Shown here piece after piece: positions 49,081 to 61,560 of a stretch of 64,000 nucleotides of DNA (the stretch's first letter is position 1; every line of letters starts with the position of its first letter). This DNA is from Marasmius tenuissimus (Eukaryota; Basidiomycota; Agaricomycetes; Agaricales; Marasmiaceae): assembly GCA_029532415.1 (NCBI GenBank), contig JAQOTA010000049.1:186001-250000 (forward strand), written 5' to 3'. The notes below the pieces were generated by a model. That model was not told where the DNA came from, ran no database searches, and worked only from the letters and a program-made list of their open reading frames with translations. A program made the translations under genes and the position numbers.

Positions 49081-50247
49081 AAAATATCAAGGGGACTTTC
49101 TTAGGGGATACATACTGTATGCGAGTGAATAATAATCTGGTTTACTGTAATCTACGGGCAATATATACCGTTCGTGGTGTTTACCTCTCTTGAACGCCCT
49201 GTTGCTCTTTCACGCTCGGTGCGTAACGACTCTGACTAGCGAAGTTTACATAGGCAAGCTCAGCCTGTGGTGTCGATGATCGAGTAAAAGTGTATGTAGG
49301 GCGGTGCCTGAGGTTTGGACACACAAGCAACCACAACTACCTAGAGCAATATTCGGAGTTTTGACCTCGACGGCTCGCCCTGGCCATATTCTGTGGCATA
49401 TAATGCCTGGGATGATCGGACATTCGGGGACACCGTGTATGAGGTTGGTGGATAGGGCGGGCTTTGTGGCTTGAAGTTTTTGGCTCGGTCGTGTACTGGA
49501 ATAGGTATGCGGTATCTGGGGGCATGGGAAGCGTGAAGACGCTGATCTTGGATGCTTCGGAGAGGCTTGAGTAGATGCAGATGTGTACGGGATGGAAGCA
49601 TGACCATACAGTGTACACAAGGGGGAAACATCCAATTCAAATAAACAAAGCACTTGCCACACCGTGCTCTCGCACGGACAGGGAACTTCGACACGGACGA
49701 GCTCAGGAAACGAAAGTGGAAGTGGAAATCCAGGCTTTCAAACGCTTTTTTGTGACTTATGTTTTCTCTTGCCGATTCTGCCGAGAGGGGCCGAGTGTGT
49801 TACGCATCTTGCAGTGCTTTTTTGAGGATGTGCAGGATAAATAGACGGAGTGGATGGTGGTGGGTGTCACTGGTGGAAGTGAGAGGGAACAGAGCGACGC
49901 GGGTGGACGTCCGGGCCGAGATGTCGGACCTGGATTTGGACTCCGACAAGTGGACACTGTCTCAGACTCCCGATTTGCCGGTCTTTCTCCCTGCCCGTAA
50001 GCCCGCGAGTACAAGTTAGCTGGCACTTTGAAGCTTTTGCAGTATATAGTCTGGCTCAATGGTAAGTTGTTAAGTCCATTTCATCGATGCTCTCCTCGAA
50101 TATCTTGGTTCCGGACCAGTCACAATGGCAATCTCCACAGCCTCCAAACTACCCCATTCTCCAAGCTCAGCGCTCATCGGTGGTCCTCAGTTTCGCAAAG
50201 TACAAGCTCATATACACAAAACACAACAAATTGTCTACCAGACGTAC
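49081..50247. other. Convergent intergenic region permease-SDR 1
   Basis: 1.17 kb between two 3' ends. The longest minus frames (117 and 138 codons, 49246-49694) overlap in different frames, are Pro/Ser/Thr/His-rich and resemble nothing. No gene is supported. Confidence 0.4.
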
Positions 50248-51688
50248 TCATACAGTTTTCTGAGTCTTTTCCCACTCGAGAAGCCAGTCCACCACCTCCA
50301 GCAACATAACTTTCCAAGGAACATAATCCGACGCCTTGAATCCAAGCACGGTCTCTGTAAGCGATACGTCAAGGTCATATTGCGACTGTGGTTGGGCCAG
50401 AGATGTGTCTGGCAACCTCGAAGCGATGTCGGGTCGCTGCTCCTTGAGGTAATTGATTGCGTCTACCCAAGTCATTTTCCCGCAGCAGACGATGAATCTC
50501 TTCTTCTGCCCTTTCGGCAAGGGAGGCGCTGTCAGACAAGCTACGTGAACCTTTGCTACATCGCGGTTATGAGCGATGGTAGTCACAGGCCACGACGGGA
50601 ATTTGACATCCTTCTGGAACAACTCGTAGATGAACTTGTTCCCGTTCAGCTCGGGTGCGGCGGCGGGGCGTGGATAATGTTCCAGGAATTTGCCATAGAC
50701 GGTAGGTGGAAGAACTGACTCGTTGCGATAGATTGGCATCTCGGAATGAATACGATCACGACTGGTGCTCACCGACAGAGAAATCGACGTTTGGATACTT
50801 CTCCGCCGCTTTCCAAACGACCTTGTCCGAGATTGCTTTGGTTGCAAGGTAGGCGAAGGAGGGTTCGTGCTCCTGTGGAACGATATCATCGATCTCGGAC
50901 CAGGCTGTGGACGGGCTTGAGCACTCGGAATCGCCCGTTTCGTAGGGCGAAGACTTACTGTTGTGGTCGAACGTGACGTTGCTGAAGATGTTGCTGAAGT
51001 CGGCTGGTTATCGTAGTGTCTGTTCTGAGAAACTAGTCGCCTAAGAGTGATACCAGCAACTCACGTTTGAAGAATGCCCCGACGGAACATGTGAGGACAA
51101 AGTGCTTCACTGAACTATTGCCGACGGCCTCGAGCAGCTTCTCTGTCCCAATGACAGCGGGCTGTGCACACATGAAGATCAGCGCGAGCCTCGAGCTGTA
51201 ATAGAAGGCATACATTATATATCTCCTCCGAGGTCGTCTCTGGATGATATACTGGAGCAGCGACATGAATGACTCCATCGATTCCTGAGGCATGAACAAC
51301 AAAATCGGTGAGTCCCAAGTAAAACAGACGGTTTCAAATGATCACCTGCGAGGAGGGTACTCCAATTGGCCGTCAAGATGTCGGCTATTTCCACAATTTC
51401 GAGCTGGTCTCCAGCAGCAGGATATGTGTCCCTCAACTGTTGTAGCTTGGGCTTCCTGCACGTACTGAGGCAGGTTGAGATGAAGAGACTCGAAAGGGAA
51501 GTGTTATTCGCGACTCACGCTCGGACGGAATACCCTTGTTTCAACAGCTCATCCAAGATGAAGGACCCAAGGCAGCCATTTCCGCCTGTGATCTAGTAGA
51601 CATTTGATTTGTATGTAAGCGTTTATGGACGGAGAGAATAAGATCTTGGAGGTACCAGAACGCGGTTTGGTTTCTCGGCGGTGGCCAT
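50248..51688 (-). CDS. Extended SDR reductase (Gre2/dihydroflavonol-reductase-like)
   Basis: NAD(P)-dependent reductase of aldehydes or ketones. Eight exons, 51688-51656, 51592-51519, 51464-51346, 51284-51214, 51161-51065, 51003-50959, 50904-50773 and 50714-50248, give 345 residues. The Rossmann motif VLITGGNGCLGSFIL is at residues 10-24. Then come VIHVAAPVYH, HFVLTCSVGAFF and the catalytic YLATK (Tyr165, Lys169), followed by VLPPTVYG and the usual substrate domain. It is divergent from the P450 over a 534-base promoter and is the left end of the proposed terpenoid cluster. Substrate unknown. Confidence 0.9.
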
Positions 51689-52222
51689 CTTTGGTGAACG
51701 GTATGTTGACACGAGATGGGAGTTTCGGTTGCTTTATAAATAATCAGTGACTTGGTGGCCACGACAGCAACCCCGGCACGGCGATTAGGCTAGCAAGCGG
51801 TGTGTGAAGCAATCACATCGCGAGTACGTATACTAATAGCGGCCAGGCTCGGCCAGGGGAGGTCCAAGGTGTTCTGAAGAATCTGATGATACACGTCAAA
51901 CAGATTCATGAAACCAGTTGTGAGTTTGAGGTACAAACAGGTGGCGCAATCCCACGTGATGCGGCATCATCCGAACCAGTTCGCAAACAGCGCTCAGCCT
52001 GAACCATCAATGCATCATGCATCATCGATCAGACCTTGTACAACTCATACTTACCAAAACCCATGCTGGTGAATTTCGATCTGATCTGTCTATGCATCTA
52101 TCTCGGGCTGTTCGCATTATTCGGGGTGATCTAATTATCGTCGTATGAGCGAAAAACTTGGATTGTATTTCATAGTAAACCGTCTTATCACGCCGTGGGT
52201 TCACTTCTTCTCGCAAGCGACA
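51689..52222. promoter_or_regulatory. Divergent promoter of SDR 1 and P450
   Basis: 534 bases between two start codons that point away from each other, so both genes can be controlled together. A palindromic CACGTG (E-box type) lies at 51953-51958, near the middle, and a short ATGCATC repeat lies at about 52008-52023. No further element was identified. Confidence 0.4.
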
Positions 52223-54369
52223 ATGTTTCGAATCATGGCCACCGCTCTAGCAGTCCTCATAGTCTTCATTCTTCTGTCGCTTACACGGAAGCACTCGAAG
52301 CTTCCGCCTGGCCCTCCCTCTTACCCTCTCGTTGGCAATCTGCTCTCAATTCCGGGCACTCAAAAGCCCAGAAAGTTACGGGACATGGCTGGGGTAAGGT
52401 TTCACGGTTTTTCTTCTTCCGCCTTGTTTATTGACACATTCGTCAGCTATATGGTGCGTGGTATCCGAGCATCGAGTCGTGCTGTCATCTCTGTAACTCG
52501 ATCTTTAAAGGCGACATTACCTTCTTTCATGGTCTCGGTCAACGTATCTTAATCATCAATAACCGGAGGGCAATGTCCGAAATTATTATCAAACGATGCG
52601 ACGTATCCAGCGGTCGACCAGTCTTGACGATGTGCGGAGAATTGTACGTGAATATTTTCGTCAGCGCGCTGTGTTTAACGTCTCCTGATTCTTAGGGTTG
52701 GATATACGAAGAGCGTGGTTTTGAAGCAACCAGGACATGAGTTTCGCGAAATGCGCAGGGAGATCAATCTCGCGGTCGGAAAGGCAGGTGCGGCCAAAAG
52801 AAATCTCTTGTTTGACAGTCGGTTCCTCGGTATGTATTTGCAAAAGCTGCACACCAATCCCAACAAGCTATTCGAGCACAATCGTTGGTAAGTATACGGC
52901 GAAACAGTCTAAATCCCGCTACTTGACATGTTGCTCGAACAGGCTACTTGGTGCGTTCACTCTCGGGGTCGCCTGTGAGTATTGATCACCAGAATCCGTG
53001 AATGTCCATTGAACCGCAGCTCTTCTTTCAGACGGATATAAGCCCAAAGACTACGGGGATGCGTTGGTGGAGGATGCTGGTAGAGCGATTGCTGAGTTCT
53101 CTGACCTGGTTGAACCGGGAATGTGGATAGTCGACTCTTTTCCGTTCCGTACGTTGAACATATTCACTGCTGACTCCTTGCTCAATATCATTATGATAGT
53201 GAAGCACATTCTCATGCGAGTCCCGAGCTTCAAACGCCGCGTACAACAATTCCAAGATTCTCAAAAAGCGTTGTCTATCACGCCATATAATATGGTCAAG
53301 GGGCAACTGGTGAGTTTCCTTCGTCTCTCACCTTAGAAGTGGCGAACGCTCTTGAGTTATCAGCGTGATGGAACTGCTCCACCAAGCTTCTGTGCAAACT
53401 TGATTCAAACTAATGGCGACCGAGACGTCGACCCAGATCAGGAAGCATTTATCGCCTGGACGGCAGGCAACATCTAGTCAGTGATAACTACTTCACTGAG
53501 AATGCACTGCTCATGATTGACTTGCCAGTGCCGGAGGGTCTGATACAGTCAGTTTTTCGAAGACCTGACACCCGATTGATCCATTAATCGCTCGAAATAT
53601 AGACTGTCTCGTCATTGACGACCTTTTACCTCGCGATGTGTTACGCTCCTCAAGTCCAGCGCAAGGCGCAAGCAGAGATAGACCTGTTCTCTGAGGATAA
53701 AGAAAGGTGGCCCGGCATCCAGGAGCGCGACCAATTTCCGTATCTACGAGCTCTAATCAAAGAGATATATCGATGGGGAGTGGTTGCCCCTCTGGGGATA
53801 CCACACCGGCTCACCGAGGATATGACTTACGATAACTATGTGATTCCTCGGGACACGACCCTTCTCACCAATGCTTGGTACGCTTCCTGAAAAGTCTATC
53901 CAAACAATCGATAACCTTTCTCCAGGGCCATTTGCCACGATGAGACCATCTACCCAAAACCATTTGAGTTCGAACCTGAGCGGTTTTTAGGGAGTAGCCC
54001 TCAGCTTGATCCCCGGGAGTTCGTATTTGGAGGAGGGAGACGGTATACCTTTGCTTCTTTGTGATTTAGAACTGAGCTCACCATCTGGGGACAGGATATG
54101 CCCTGGTGTTGACATGGCCGATACAGTGCTGTTCATGACTTTGGCGGCAGCTCTTGCTGTACTCAATATCAAGCCGCGTCCGGACGTCCCTCCGTCTTAC
54201 TCCTACCAAGACAGAATGGCTCGGTGCGTAGCTCTTTGCTCAATTTCTATGGCCATTCAAACTCAGCAAATGCAGACACCCTTCATCTTTCGTTTGTGAC
54301 TTTGAATATCGTTCGCCGAAGGCAGAGAGTTGGATTATGCGGGCGATCGACGATTGGGATAGCATTTGA
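52223..54369 (+). CDS. Cytochrome P450 monooxygenase
   Basis: Membrane-anchored haem monooxygenase. Thirteen exons, 52223-52393, 52447-52453, 52511-52643, 52696-52887, 52943-52974, 53032-53148, 53200-53309, 53364-53476, 53529-53547, 53603-53877, 53926-54042, 54095-54223 and 54276-54369, keep one frame for 502 residues. An N-terminal anchor (ALAVLIVFILLSL) and the hinge LPPGPPSYPLVGN are followed by the I-helix AGGSDTT (293-299), ExxR in KEIYR (E352, R355), FEPERF and the haem loop FVFGGGRRICPG (Cys431). The second exon is only 7 bases and codes for the Leu-Tyr of AGLYGDITF. It resembles the large Agaricomycete P450 groups often named O-methylsterigmatocystin oxidoreductase-like. Substrate unknown; the terpene cyclase nearby suggests a terpenoid. 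Confidence 0.93.
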
Positions 54370-55495
54370 ATGCACAAGTCGACGTTGAAACGGAGGCGTC
54401 ATTGTGAATTATTCAATATTTATGCATGCCTGTATTCGCTAGTTGTTCGGCTTGCACTACTTCTTATGTTGCCCTCCTCCCTTCCAAGCTGTTAACAATC
54501 GATGATGTTCAACAAAAACGCGTCGCCCCTAAGACGGTCACTCCGGGTAGGAGACTAGCTGAGGATAAGGTAATGTTCGAAACCCGACTTGTCTACTTGA
54601 ACAAGTCACCTCTAAATTCTCTCTCATCCAGTAAGCATCAGCAGTATAGGGTCCGAACTCATAACTACTAGGAGGCATGCTGAGGCATGCTATTCGGGGA
54701 TGTCACGACGGCAATATCGGGCTTTTCCTCCTCTCAGCTCTGGGCCTACTAAAAGCCGGTATTGGAAACCCAGTAGGTTGCACAGGCGTGAGTCATTGAA
54801 CGCCCGTCGTCGCCGTCAAGCGACGATTGGAATGAGCGATACACATCAGCTATCAAATGATTCAGGGTAATAATATGTCGAAGCACAATCCCAACCTTAC
54901 AGGCGGTAGTGGTAGATCATCACTACTGATCTATCAGAAAGGCGGCAATAATCACTGACGATGGATGGGTAGACTCGTTTGGAATCGAGTTCGAGCTTAA
55001 AGGCTTCGTCTGCAAAGTAATGATGAACCGACTCGTCATAGGACGTTGATCCGTTCTTGGAACGGTATTGCCTGTAGGAACTGGCAACTTGGGTTTGCGC
55101 CATCTGAGCACCTAGTGGCTAGTCCTAAGTAGGAAGGTATCATTCACGGCTGTGGGTCCGAGTCTCTACCGGCCTCTTGAGCACCGCGATATGGAGGGAT
55201 ATTATGTACTGTACGGCCCGGCCGCCTCAGGCTACACGTCCGGTGTTCGACCTCTCGGGATCCTAAGTACTGTACTTATGGGACAATTCACGGGCGTATT
55301 GAATGGAAGTGGAGATGTGTGGTATACTACGTACCGAGGAGGCTGTCATCGATTGACTTGGCATCTGGCACGAAACTTCTCATGGATTGTTTCAATTTGT
55401 AAGCTACGCCGGGGCGCAAGACGGAAGGTACGGTGAAGGCGGGTATAAGCATTTCGATACAGAGAAACACTACAGTCCTATAGATGGCTTTTCTA
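54370..55495. other. Convergent intergenic region P450-GMC
   Basis: 1.1 kb. A 68-codon minus frame (54897-55103, with SYRQYRSKNGSTSYDESVHH) looks somewhat protein-like, but no exon links or family could be found. Otherwise nothing was recognised. Confidence 0.35.
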
Positions 55496-58440
55496 CTATG
55501 AGGACTTTATCAAATCAGCAGCCTGAAGGGGAAATTCAGCACATTTGGTATCAGGTGGTGGAACTCGAGATTCCCGAACTAACCTTCTCCGCGATCGCAA
55601 AGACGGTCGCCTGAAGGTGCGCGCCGACTATGATAGGCATGATACTGGCATCAACGACGCGAAGATTGGATGTTCCGTATACCCGAAGACTCTGATCAAC
55701 GACCCCTGTTCAGGAAAGTACACATGAGCTAGCCTTCAACTGAAGTTCAAAGAGAGGAAATAGCTACCTCCCAGCTCTCGCGATGCCATAGCACTTGTTC
55801 CTATAGAACGCTGAGTAAGTTTATGGGACTTTCACGTTACCGTATCAAGAACTTACCGGCAAGATGAGCACCCGTCTTCGATGATGGATGATGAGTGAAA
55901 GTTGCTAATGCAGGAAACGCAATGCCATACGTACTATGAAGGTATTGGATACAAACCTAGGAGTCGATAAGTTATAGGCGGGTAGTATGGCATTTGAAAA
56001 GCAACTCACTGATCGAGGCTAGCCTCACTGGCCTTGGTGCCCGTCGAAGGATCCGGGAGAACTCGCGCAGTGAGACTGGCTGCGATCGGTTTCTGGCTAG
56101 CCACCTCGAGGCTAATTTGAGTAAAGGTCCGTAGAGAGTGGAGATCTAGACAACATATATTTCGTGATTTCTAGTGTGTCCCAACAAGTATGAGTATGTA
56201 ACTCACCGTGAACGAACGAAAGATACTTGGGATCGATCACGGGATGAGCCAACGGGTCGGTGGTATTGATATGCTGTGGAAGAATGTATTCGTGATGTTT
56301 ATTCTTTTGCAGAGCATCGAAAACGACTCACAATTGAACCACGACTTGCGGGGTGCTGAAAGAAGGCATCAGCATACTGAACCCAGAAGTAATACGCCAA
56401 GCTTACCATCATACCAATGATGATTGTCAAATAATTGGTATCAGGTGCGGGATTTATAAGACCCTGAGGAGCAGTAATGAATTCTGCGGGTGGAACAGTT
56501 CCATCCCGCAACCACTGAAGCTGCAAAGTCAGCTGTGCATGATGTAGCGCAGAGATGTTGCCGGATGTCGAAGCCTCCTGCAATTCACTGAGAAGGTTGT
56601 TCCGGGCTGACGAGGGGAAAAGCCGGTTTGTCGTATTCAAAAATACGAGAAGGTTGTCTCCTGCAGTGAGAAAGCCCGATCGATTCCGATTGCTGCAAAC
56701 ATGGATCTTCAATGAGCAGAGTGGATTCGAAGCACGATAAGACCCACTAGATAGCCTCCTGCTCAGCTAGGAAAGTCGCGTTGTTGCGCAGAATATCTTC
56801 ATCGACGTTAGCATATCAATCAAACATTCGTGCTCCGCGTGATAATACTGACCAAATGTCGTTATATTGGGCAGAGCTTCGAACTGGCTGACAACGTATA
56901 TGTGATCCTGTAAGTTCTCCCCCACTCCAGGGAGGTCAACGACCGTGTCGATGCCCAAACGCGACAGTAATGATGAATCTCCGATGCCTAAGGACAAACG
57001 ACGTTGAGCATGCATCACGTCTGAGGTGTTCGGTCGACTCAGGCTTACCCGAGAGTTCCAGTAGTTGAGGAGTTTGAACGCTACCAGCTGAAAGGATTAC
57101 CTCTTTCGACGAGGTTGCGGTGAAGTCACGACCACCACTGATAAAGGTCACTCCTGTTGCGTTCCGAAGTCCACGAGAGTCATTTCCGGAGAACAGAACT
57201 CTGGTCACCTTTAGTCAGAGTGGTCAGCACCTTGTCGTACGGTGGAAACTATTTGGTTCAGGTTTTACCTGAGCTCCCGTAAGAACATGCAAGTTTCTGC
57301 GTCTTGAAGCAGGGCAGTAGTACGCATTTGTACTGTAAGATCGTACACCATTGCCAACGGCTCGTCTCTCATTTCGCACTCCGGCCGTAAAGCCCCCGCC
57401 CTGTCAGGAGCGGCTCAGAACTTCAGTCGGATCATGAGCTAGTCAGACGTACAGGATTGGGGTTTGTTGGGACACCAAGGCGGTTCCAGGTTTCAACCAG
57501 AGGATTCACCGTGTCGTCGTAAACCGAGTTGTATGATGCCTGGAACCCTGCATTGGATTCGATGTAGCTTCGAGGTCAACGTTGAACATACCTGGATAGG
57601 TCCACGGAGTCCGTCGTCGACGAGAAACTCCCGTCTCGCTTTTTCTAATGCCTCTTTCGATACGCCGGGGTACCTTGAGTCAAAAGCAAGGTTGACATGT
57701 TCGGACTTTTTGAAGTACGGGAGTAGCGAATTGAAATCCCAGTCACTCCCATTAGAAAAAGTCGGCCAGGTATCGTATTCGGGTTTGGAAGCACGGTCCC
57801 ATGCGAGAAGATTGATGCCCGTCGACCCCCCCAGCATCTTACCGCTAAAGAAACAATGCCTCAGCTCCTTGCCTAAAAACATCTCGAGTCGATTACTGGC
57901 ACTCGCCGAGTTTCTTGGATGATTCTATTAGCGCCATTGACCTGGGGAACGGTCTCAAAAAGCCAATCGTAGGTCGCATTGCCCGTAGTTCGGCCTTGAA
58001 AACCTGAATGCACAGTAATTGAGCACAGAGGACACTCTAGGGCAAGAGGTATGCCAACTCTCACCGGGTACGTCTATCAACGGGTCATCCAAATGAATGT
58101 CTCCCGCCTCAATAACACCCACTTGCACTCTAGAATTCTCAGATAATCTGTGGTGAATGCGTCAACGCACAATGTGATGTCAAGACTATATCATCTTACC
58201 TGGTCGCCAGCGGAAGACCACCAGCTCCGGACCCTACGTATCGACAGGGTTAGTTGACGTCCATAATTCAACAACTATAAACGTACCAACGATGATGAAG
58301 TCAAATTTCAGTGCAGCGAATTGCTCCGCGGAAATTGAAGGACGGTTGCATGAAATGCCGCGGGTCGCCGTAGCGCCAGACACAAAGGCGTGGTCTGCAG
58401 AAAAGGCGACTAACCCAATCAAAAACGAGTAATGGAACAT
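55496..58440 (-). CDS. Secreted GMC oxidoreductase (aryl-alcohol-oxidase/AA3 type)
   Basis: FAD-dependent alcohol oxidase or dehydrogenase. Nineteen exons run from 58440 to 55496 and all keep frame, 639 residues. Long ones are 57844-57592, 57400-57269, 57208-57049, 56987-56853, 56692-56407 and 55705-55584. Signal peptide [17 protein letters not shown], then FAD-binding [17 protein letters not shown] and GVIEAGD, GMC signature 1 [17 protein letters not shown], signature 2 region [20 protein letters not shown], then [11 protein letters not shown]. The C-terminal domain has [29 protein letters not shown] and [18 protein letters not shown], with both catalytic-site positions as His. The intron 57906-57845 needs a GC donor (CG|GCGAGT). 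It may act on aromatic alcohols in lignocellulose decay or on the product of the neighbouring cluster; context favours the second only weakly. Confidence 0.93.
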
Positions 58441-58518
58441 GAGGTAAAAGATGCGCAACAAGCGACACTGGGAATGGCCCGTGATTCGTGAAGTGGACTG
58501 TCCCCAGACAGAAAAGTG

Positions 58519-58526
58519 ATATATAT
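58519..58526 (-). promoter_or_regulatory. TATA-like element of the GMC gene
   Basis: ATATATAT on either strand, about 80 bases upstream of the ATG at 58440. Suggestive only. Confidence 0.3.
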
Positions 58527-58609
58527 GCGGTACTGCCACCGGTGGCAGCGCTCGAAACCAAAACTACACCCACATCTGGTGCAATCGTGATGAATCAGAC
58601 TTGGATGAT

Positions 58610-59125
58610 TCATTGAAAAGAAGGTTTAACAGGGTTTGACTCACAACACTTGTCAGGGATCCAATAGTCGTACGCCAGGGCTTGCTTCTCCCGACTACGC
58701 CGCTTGATCAACTGTTGGCCATCAGCTCGACTGATTTCCATCAATGAGACAAAGAGGTAAGAGGTGGCCTGCCGCAAAAGTCGACCTTCCGCATGTAGAG
58801 TCGTTTGAGATGTGCTTACAGTTCGATATGTATTGTTTGATTGTCGACTGGCATAACCGTTCAAGCCCTCGCCATGCGCCCGATTTAGAAGTTTTTTTTC
58901 GGACGCTTTCCTGCCTTTACCAGAGCACGAAGGGCATACAGGTGCTGGAGCAATTCTCAATATTGTGCAACTCAGTAAACAGGGCACTGACCTACGAACT
59001 AGCACAGTAACAAAGCGCAATTGATCGTCGAGTTGAAACCTTTCAGCGTTATAACATAACGCCACGCGACGCTTACTTACAGTATGTGGGTATTTCTCAC
59101 GCACTGACGGATCTTCTGGTTTCAC
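58610..59125 (-). other. Unidentified short-exon gene candidate
   Basis: An open frame of 171 codons contains several good splice signals, so the true product may be spliced from short exons. The right part is the most protein-like: RADGQQLIKRRSREKQALAY and DYWIPDKC after a CAG acceptor. HLYALRAL and VDNQTIHIEL appear in alternative frames between splice sites. No family is recognised and no confident start exists. It may be a decayed gene. It lies between the GMC and SDR 2 promoters. Confidence 0.3.
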
Positions 59126-59317
59126 TCGAACTTACGCTGAGCAGATTCCCTTTTTGATCTCGCTACACGGGATCGTGCACTGCTCGGCTTCTATCTTTCG
59201 TACCGCTCCCACGCGGCGGAGAAGTCGATACCTAGAAAATGGAAGCTCGAGCTGGCTTGCCTTTCCCCACCATACATCCACGTTCACCTCTCATCAATCT
59301 CCGCGAAACCGACCACC

Positions 59318-60631
59318 ATGGGCCTAGCTTACTCGATGTACAACTCCAACTGGCCTCCGAAAGCCAAGTGGGGCGTGAACGACATACCCGACTTGTCTGG
59401 AAAAGTCATCTTGGTCACTGGCGGCAACAGTGGCATTGGAAAGGAGACTGTCAAGGTCTGTGCCCTCCGTCCACTTGGTGTCCAACTTGATTGAGCTCAC
59501 TAGCTATTCAGGCCCTCCTCAATCACAAGGCAAAGGTCTATATTGCTGGACATAGCAAGGAAAGGTGTGAAGCGGCCATACAAGAGCTGAAGACTCAGAC
59601 GGGCAGCGAAGCTCTCTTCCTGCATCTGGATCTTGCAAGTCTCAACTCCGTAAAAGCAGCAGCAGAGGAGTTCCAAAGGTCAGTTTGCTTCGCTCGCTCG
59701 AAGGATCCATCCTCAGACATGTATCCAATACCCAGACGAGAAACGCGACTGGATGTGCTGATCAACAACGGGTGCGTTCCTTATGATGCCTTGTCGTTCG
59801 ACGATATTCAAAGATTTTTCGGTTCGTGAAGAGGTGTGATGATGCCTAATATCAAAGCTGTCACGAAGGACGGGTATGACCAGCAATTTGGTGTCAACGT
59901 TGTTGGTGCGTTCCGTTATTCCATCCTATCTCACCTCCTACGATTCTCACGTCGTTACCAGGACACTTCTACTTCACAAAACTCCTTCTACCTGTGCTAT
60001 TTGCGGCGAAGCATCCTCGCGTAGTCAACTTGACCTCGGCCGGACACCTACTTCTGAAGAAAGACCTCGATTACGAGACTTTCAAGGACTGCCCCAAACG
60101 GGAGAAAACTGACCTTCTCGAACTCTACAACCAAAGCAAATTCGCCAACGTTGTGGTCGCCAAAGAGTTTGCAAGGCGCTACGGTGACCAAGGGATTGTC
60201 TCTACGTCGCTTCATCCTGGTTTGTCTCTCTCGCGTCTGTGGTCTGATGCACATACTGAGTTTGTCAAAGGTCTCATTGTTACGAATCTTGGCCGTGACA
60301 TGAACCCGACCGTCGTTAAGATTGTGGTACGCCGCTTGCTTTAATCGGTTCCAGATTCGCCGATTCTCACCAACCGCATTCCAGGGATACCTGTCCTACA
60401 CTGCGGATAAAGGCGCTCTGACTACGTTATACGCCGCTACTGCTCCGGAAAGCGCAGACGCCAACGGCAAGGTATTCATCTGGGATCCTGACCGCCTCCG
60501 CCTTGTACTGATTCATGCCGCAGTACTTCCTTCCGTGGGGCCGGATAGGCAACCCCCATCCCGGAACTCAAGACGTTGAGACCGGTAGGAAATTATGGGA
60601 ATGGCTTGAATCAGAGACTAGTAGGTTCTGA
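59318..60631 (+). CDS. Short-chain dehydrogenase/reductase (retinol-dehydrogenase-like)
   Basis: Classical SDR that oxidises or reduces small lipophilic alcohols or ketones with NAD(P). Eight exons, 59318-59455, 59512-59678, 59736-59771, 59832-59905, 59962-60219, 60271-60326, 60385-60471 and 60524-60631, give 307 residues. The cofactor motif VTGGNSGIG is at residues 33-41. DVLINNGGVM comes next, then the catalytic Ser164 in NLTSAGH and YNQSK (Tyr194, Lys198), followed by STSLHPG. The C-terminus reads YFLPWGRIG, ending KLWEWLESETSRF, as usual in the RDH/WWOX-like fungal group. It is transcribed in the same direction as the UbiA gene, 929 bases further on. Likely part of the same pathway. Confidence 0.92.
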
Positions 60632-61560
60632 TGGGCCATTTCGTGTTACTTGCTTTATCATTTTCGAACTTGGTATCGAATAGGTAGCTGTTGATAGATA
60701 CTTTTTGAACCCGCGCCATCTGCATGCCGAACGAAAAGCCAAGCGTGAAAGTTACTGAAGCTGTGTGAATTGGTACCAATCATATACTTAAATAGATTAT
60801 CTCAGTCAGACGACTGCTGATCACTGTCAGCGCTGGTACACGGTGTCTGATTGGACCGCTGATCGGCGCTGTCTGATTGGATCTATTCTGTGACCATGCG
60901 GCCGAGGTTAATCCGCATATAAAGCTGAACAGCTTCGGTGGCCCTCCGTGTGCCATCACGTCCAAGCTGCTTTTAGGAGTCCTGTTACGAGTCGGTTCAT
61001 CACTACTCTAGATCCCCGGCTTGCGGGAGAAGCTCAAGACGACTGATCCTACCATTGTGCTGCTCTAGGAAATCAGACAGTACCGTTTCAAGCTGCGCAT
61101 TATCTCGATCCCCCCTTGATGTTCTTCGCCGACGTTGCCGCTGTACTATGCTTCGCTCGCTATCAGCATCGCTCAATGGCATTCGGCTATACTTGTTGGT
61201 TGGCATGTGTGGCTGGTAATGTAAATCGCTGTGAATCAAACCCTATCGAGTCGGTCTTGTGTCTCTGTAGGACCTCTCGTATGAGTCGCTAATTCTGGCC
61301 ACCCGAAACCATCCAATGATCCTTACTGATGCTACTGGGAGGTTGAAAGGGACCTGTCGAGTGCTAAGCTCTGCACGTCCGAGGGGCTATACGCACACCG
61401 ATTTGACCGAGCTGATGCAATGAAGACGACATTCAAGCAACTGGATATCACTATATATGACATATCCCGAATGGTCACTGACCAGTTGAAAGAACTGGTT
61501 AACAAAGTAGAAAGTCTCCTTTTTCATCTGTTCTGCTGAGACAGAGCGTTCCTTATCCCC
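60632..61560. other. Intergenic region SDR 2-UbiA gene
   Basis: 929 bases. A 78-codon minus frame at 61003-61239 (Arg- and Gln-rich) has no supporting splice pattern or family. The right half presumably holds the UbiA promoter; no clear element was seen. Confidence 0.4.

Noticed and set aside
49246..49694. Overlapping 117- and 138-codon minus frames as genes
   Set aside because: Two frames overlap over the same bases with low-complexity Pro/Ser/His composition and no family resemblance; these are chance open frames.
52145..52222. Upstream in-frame start of the P450
   Set aside because: It would add a polar leader before the membrane anchor; ATG 52223 directly precedes the hydrophobic segment as in other P450s.
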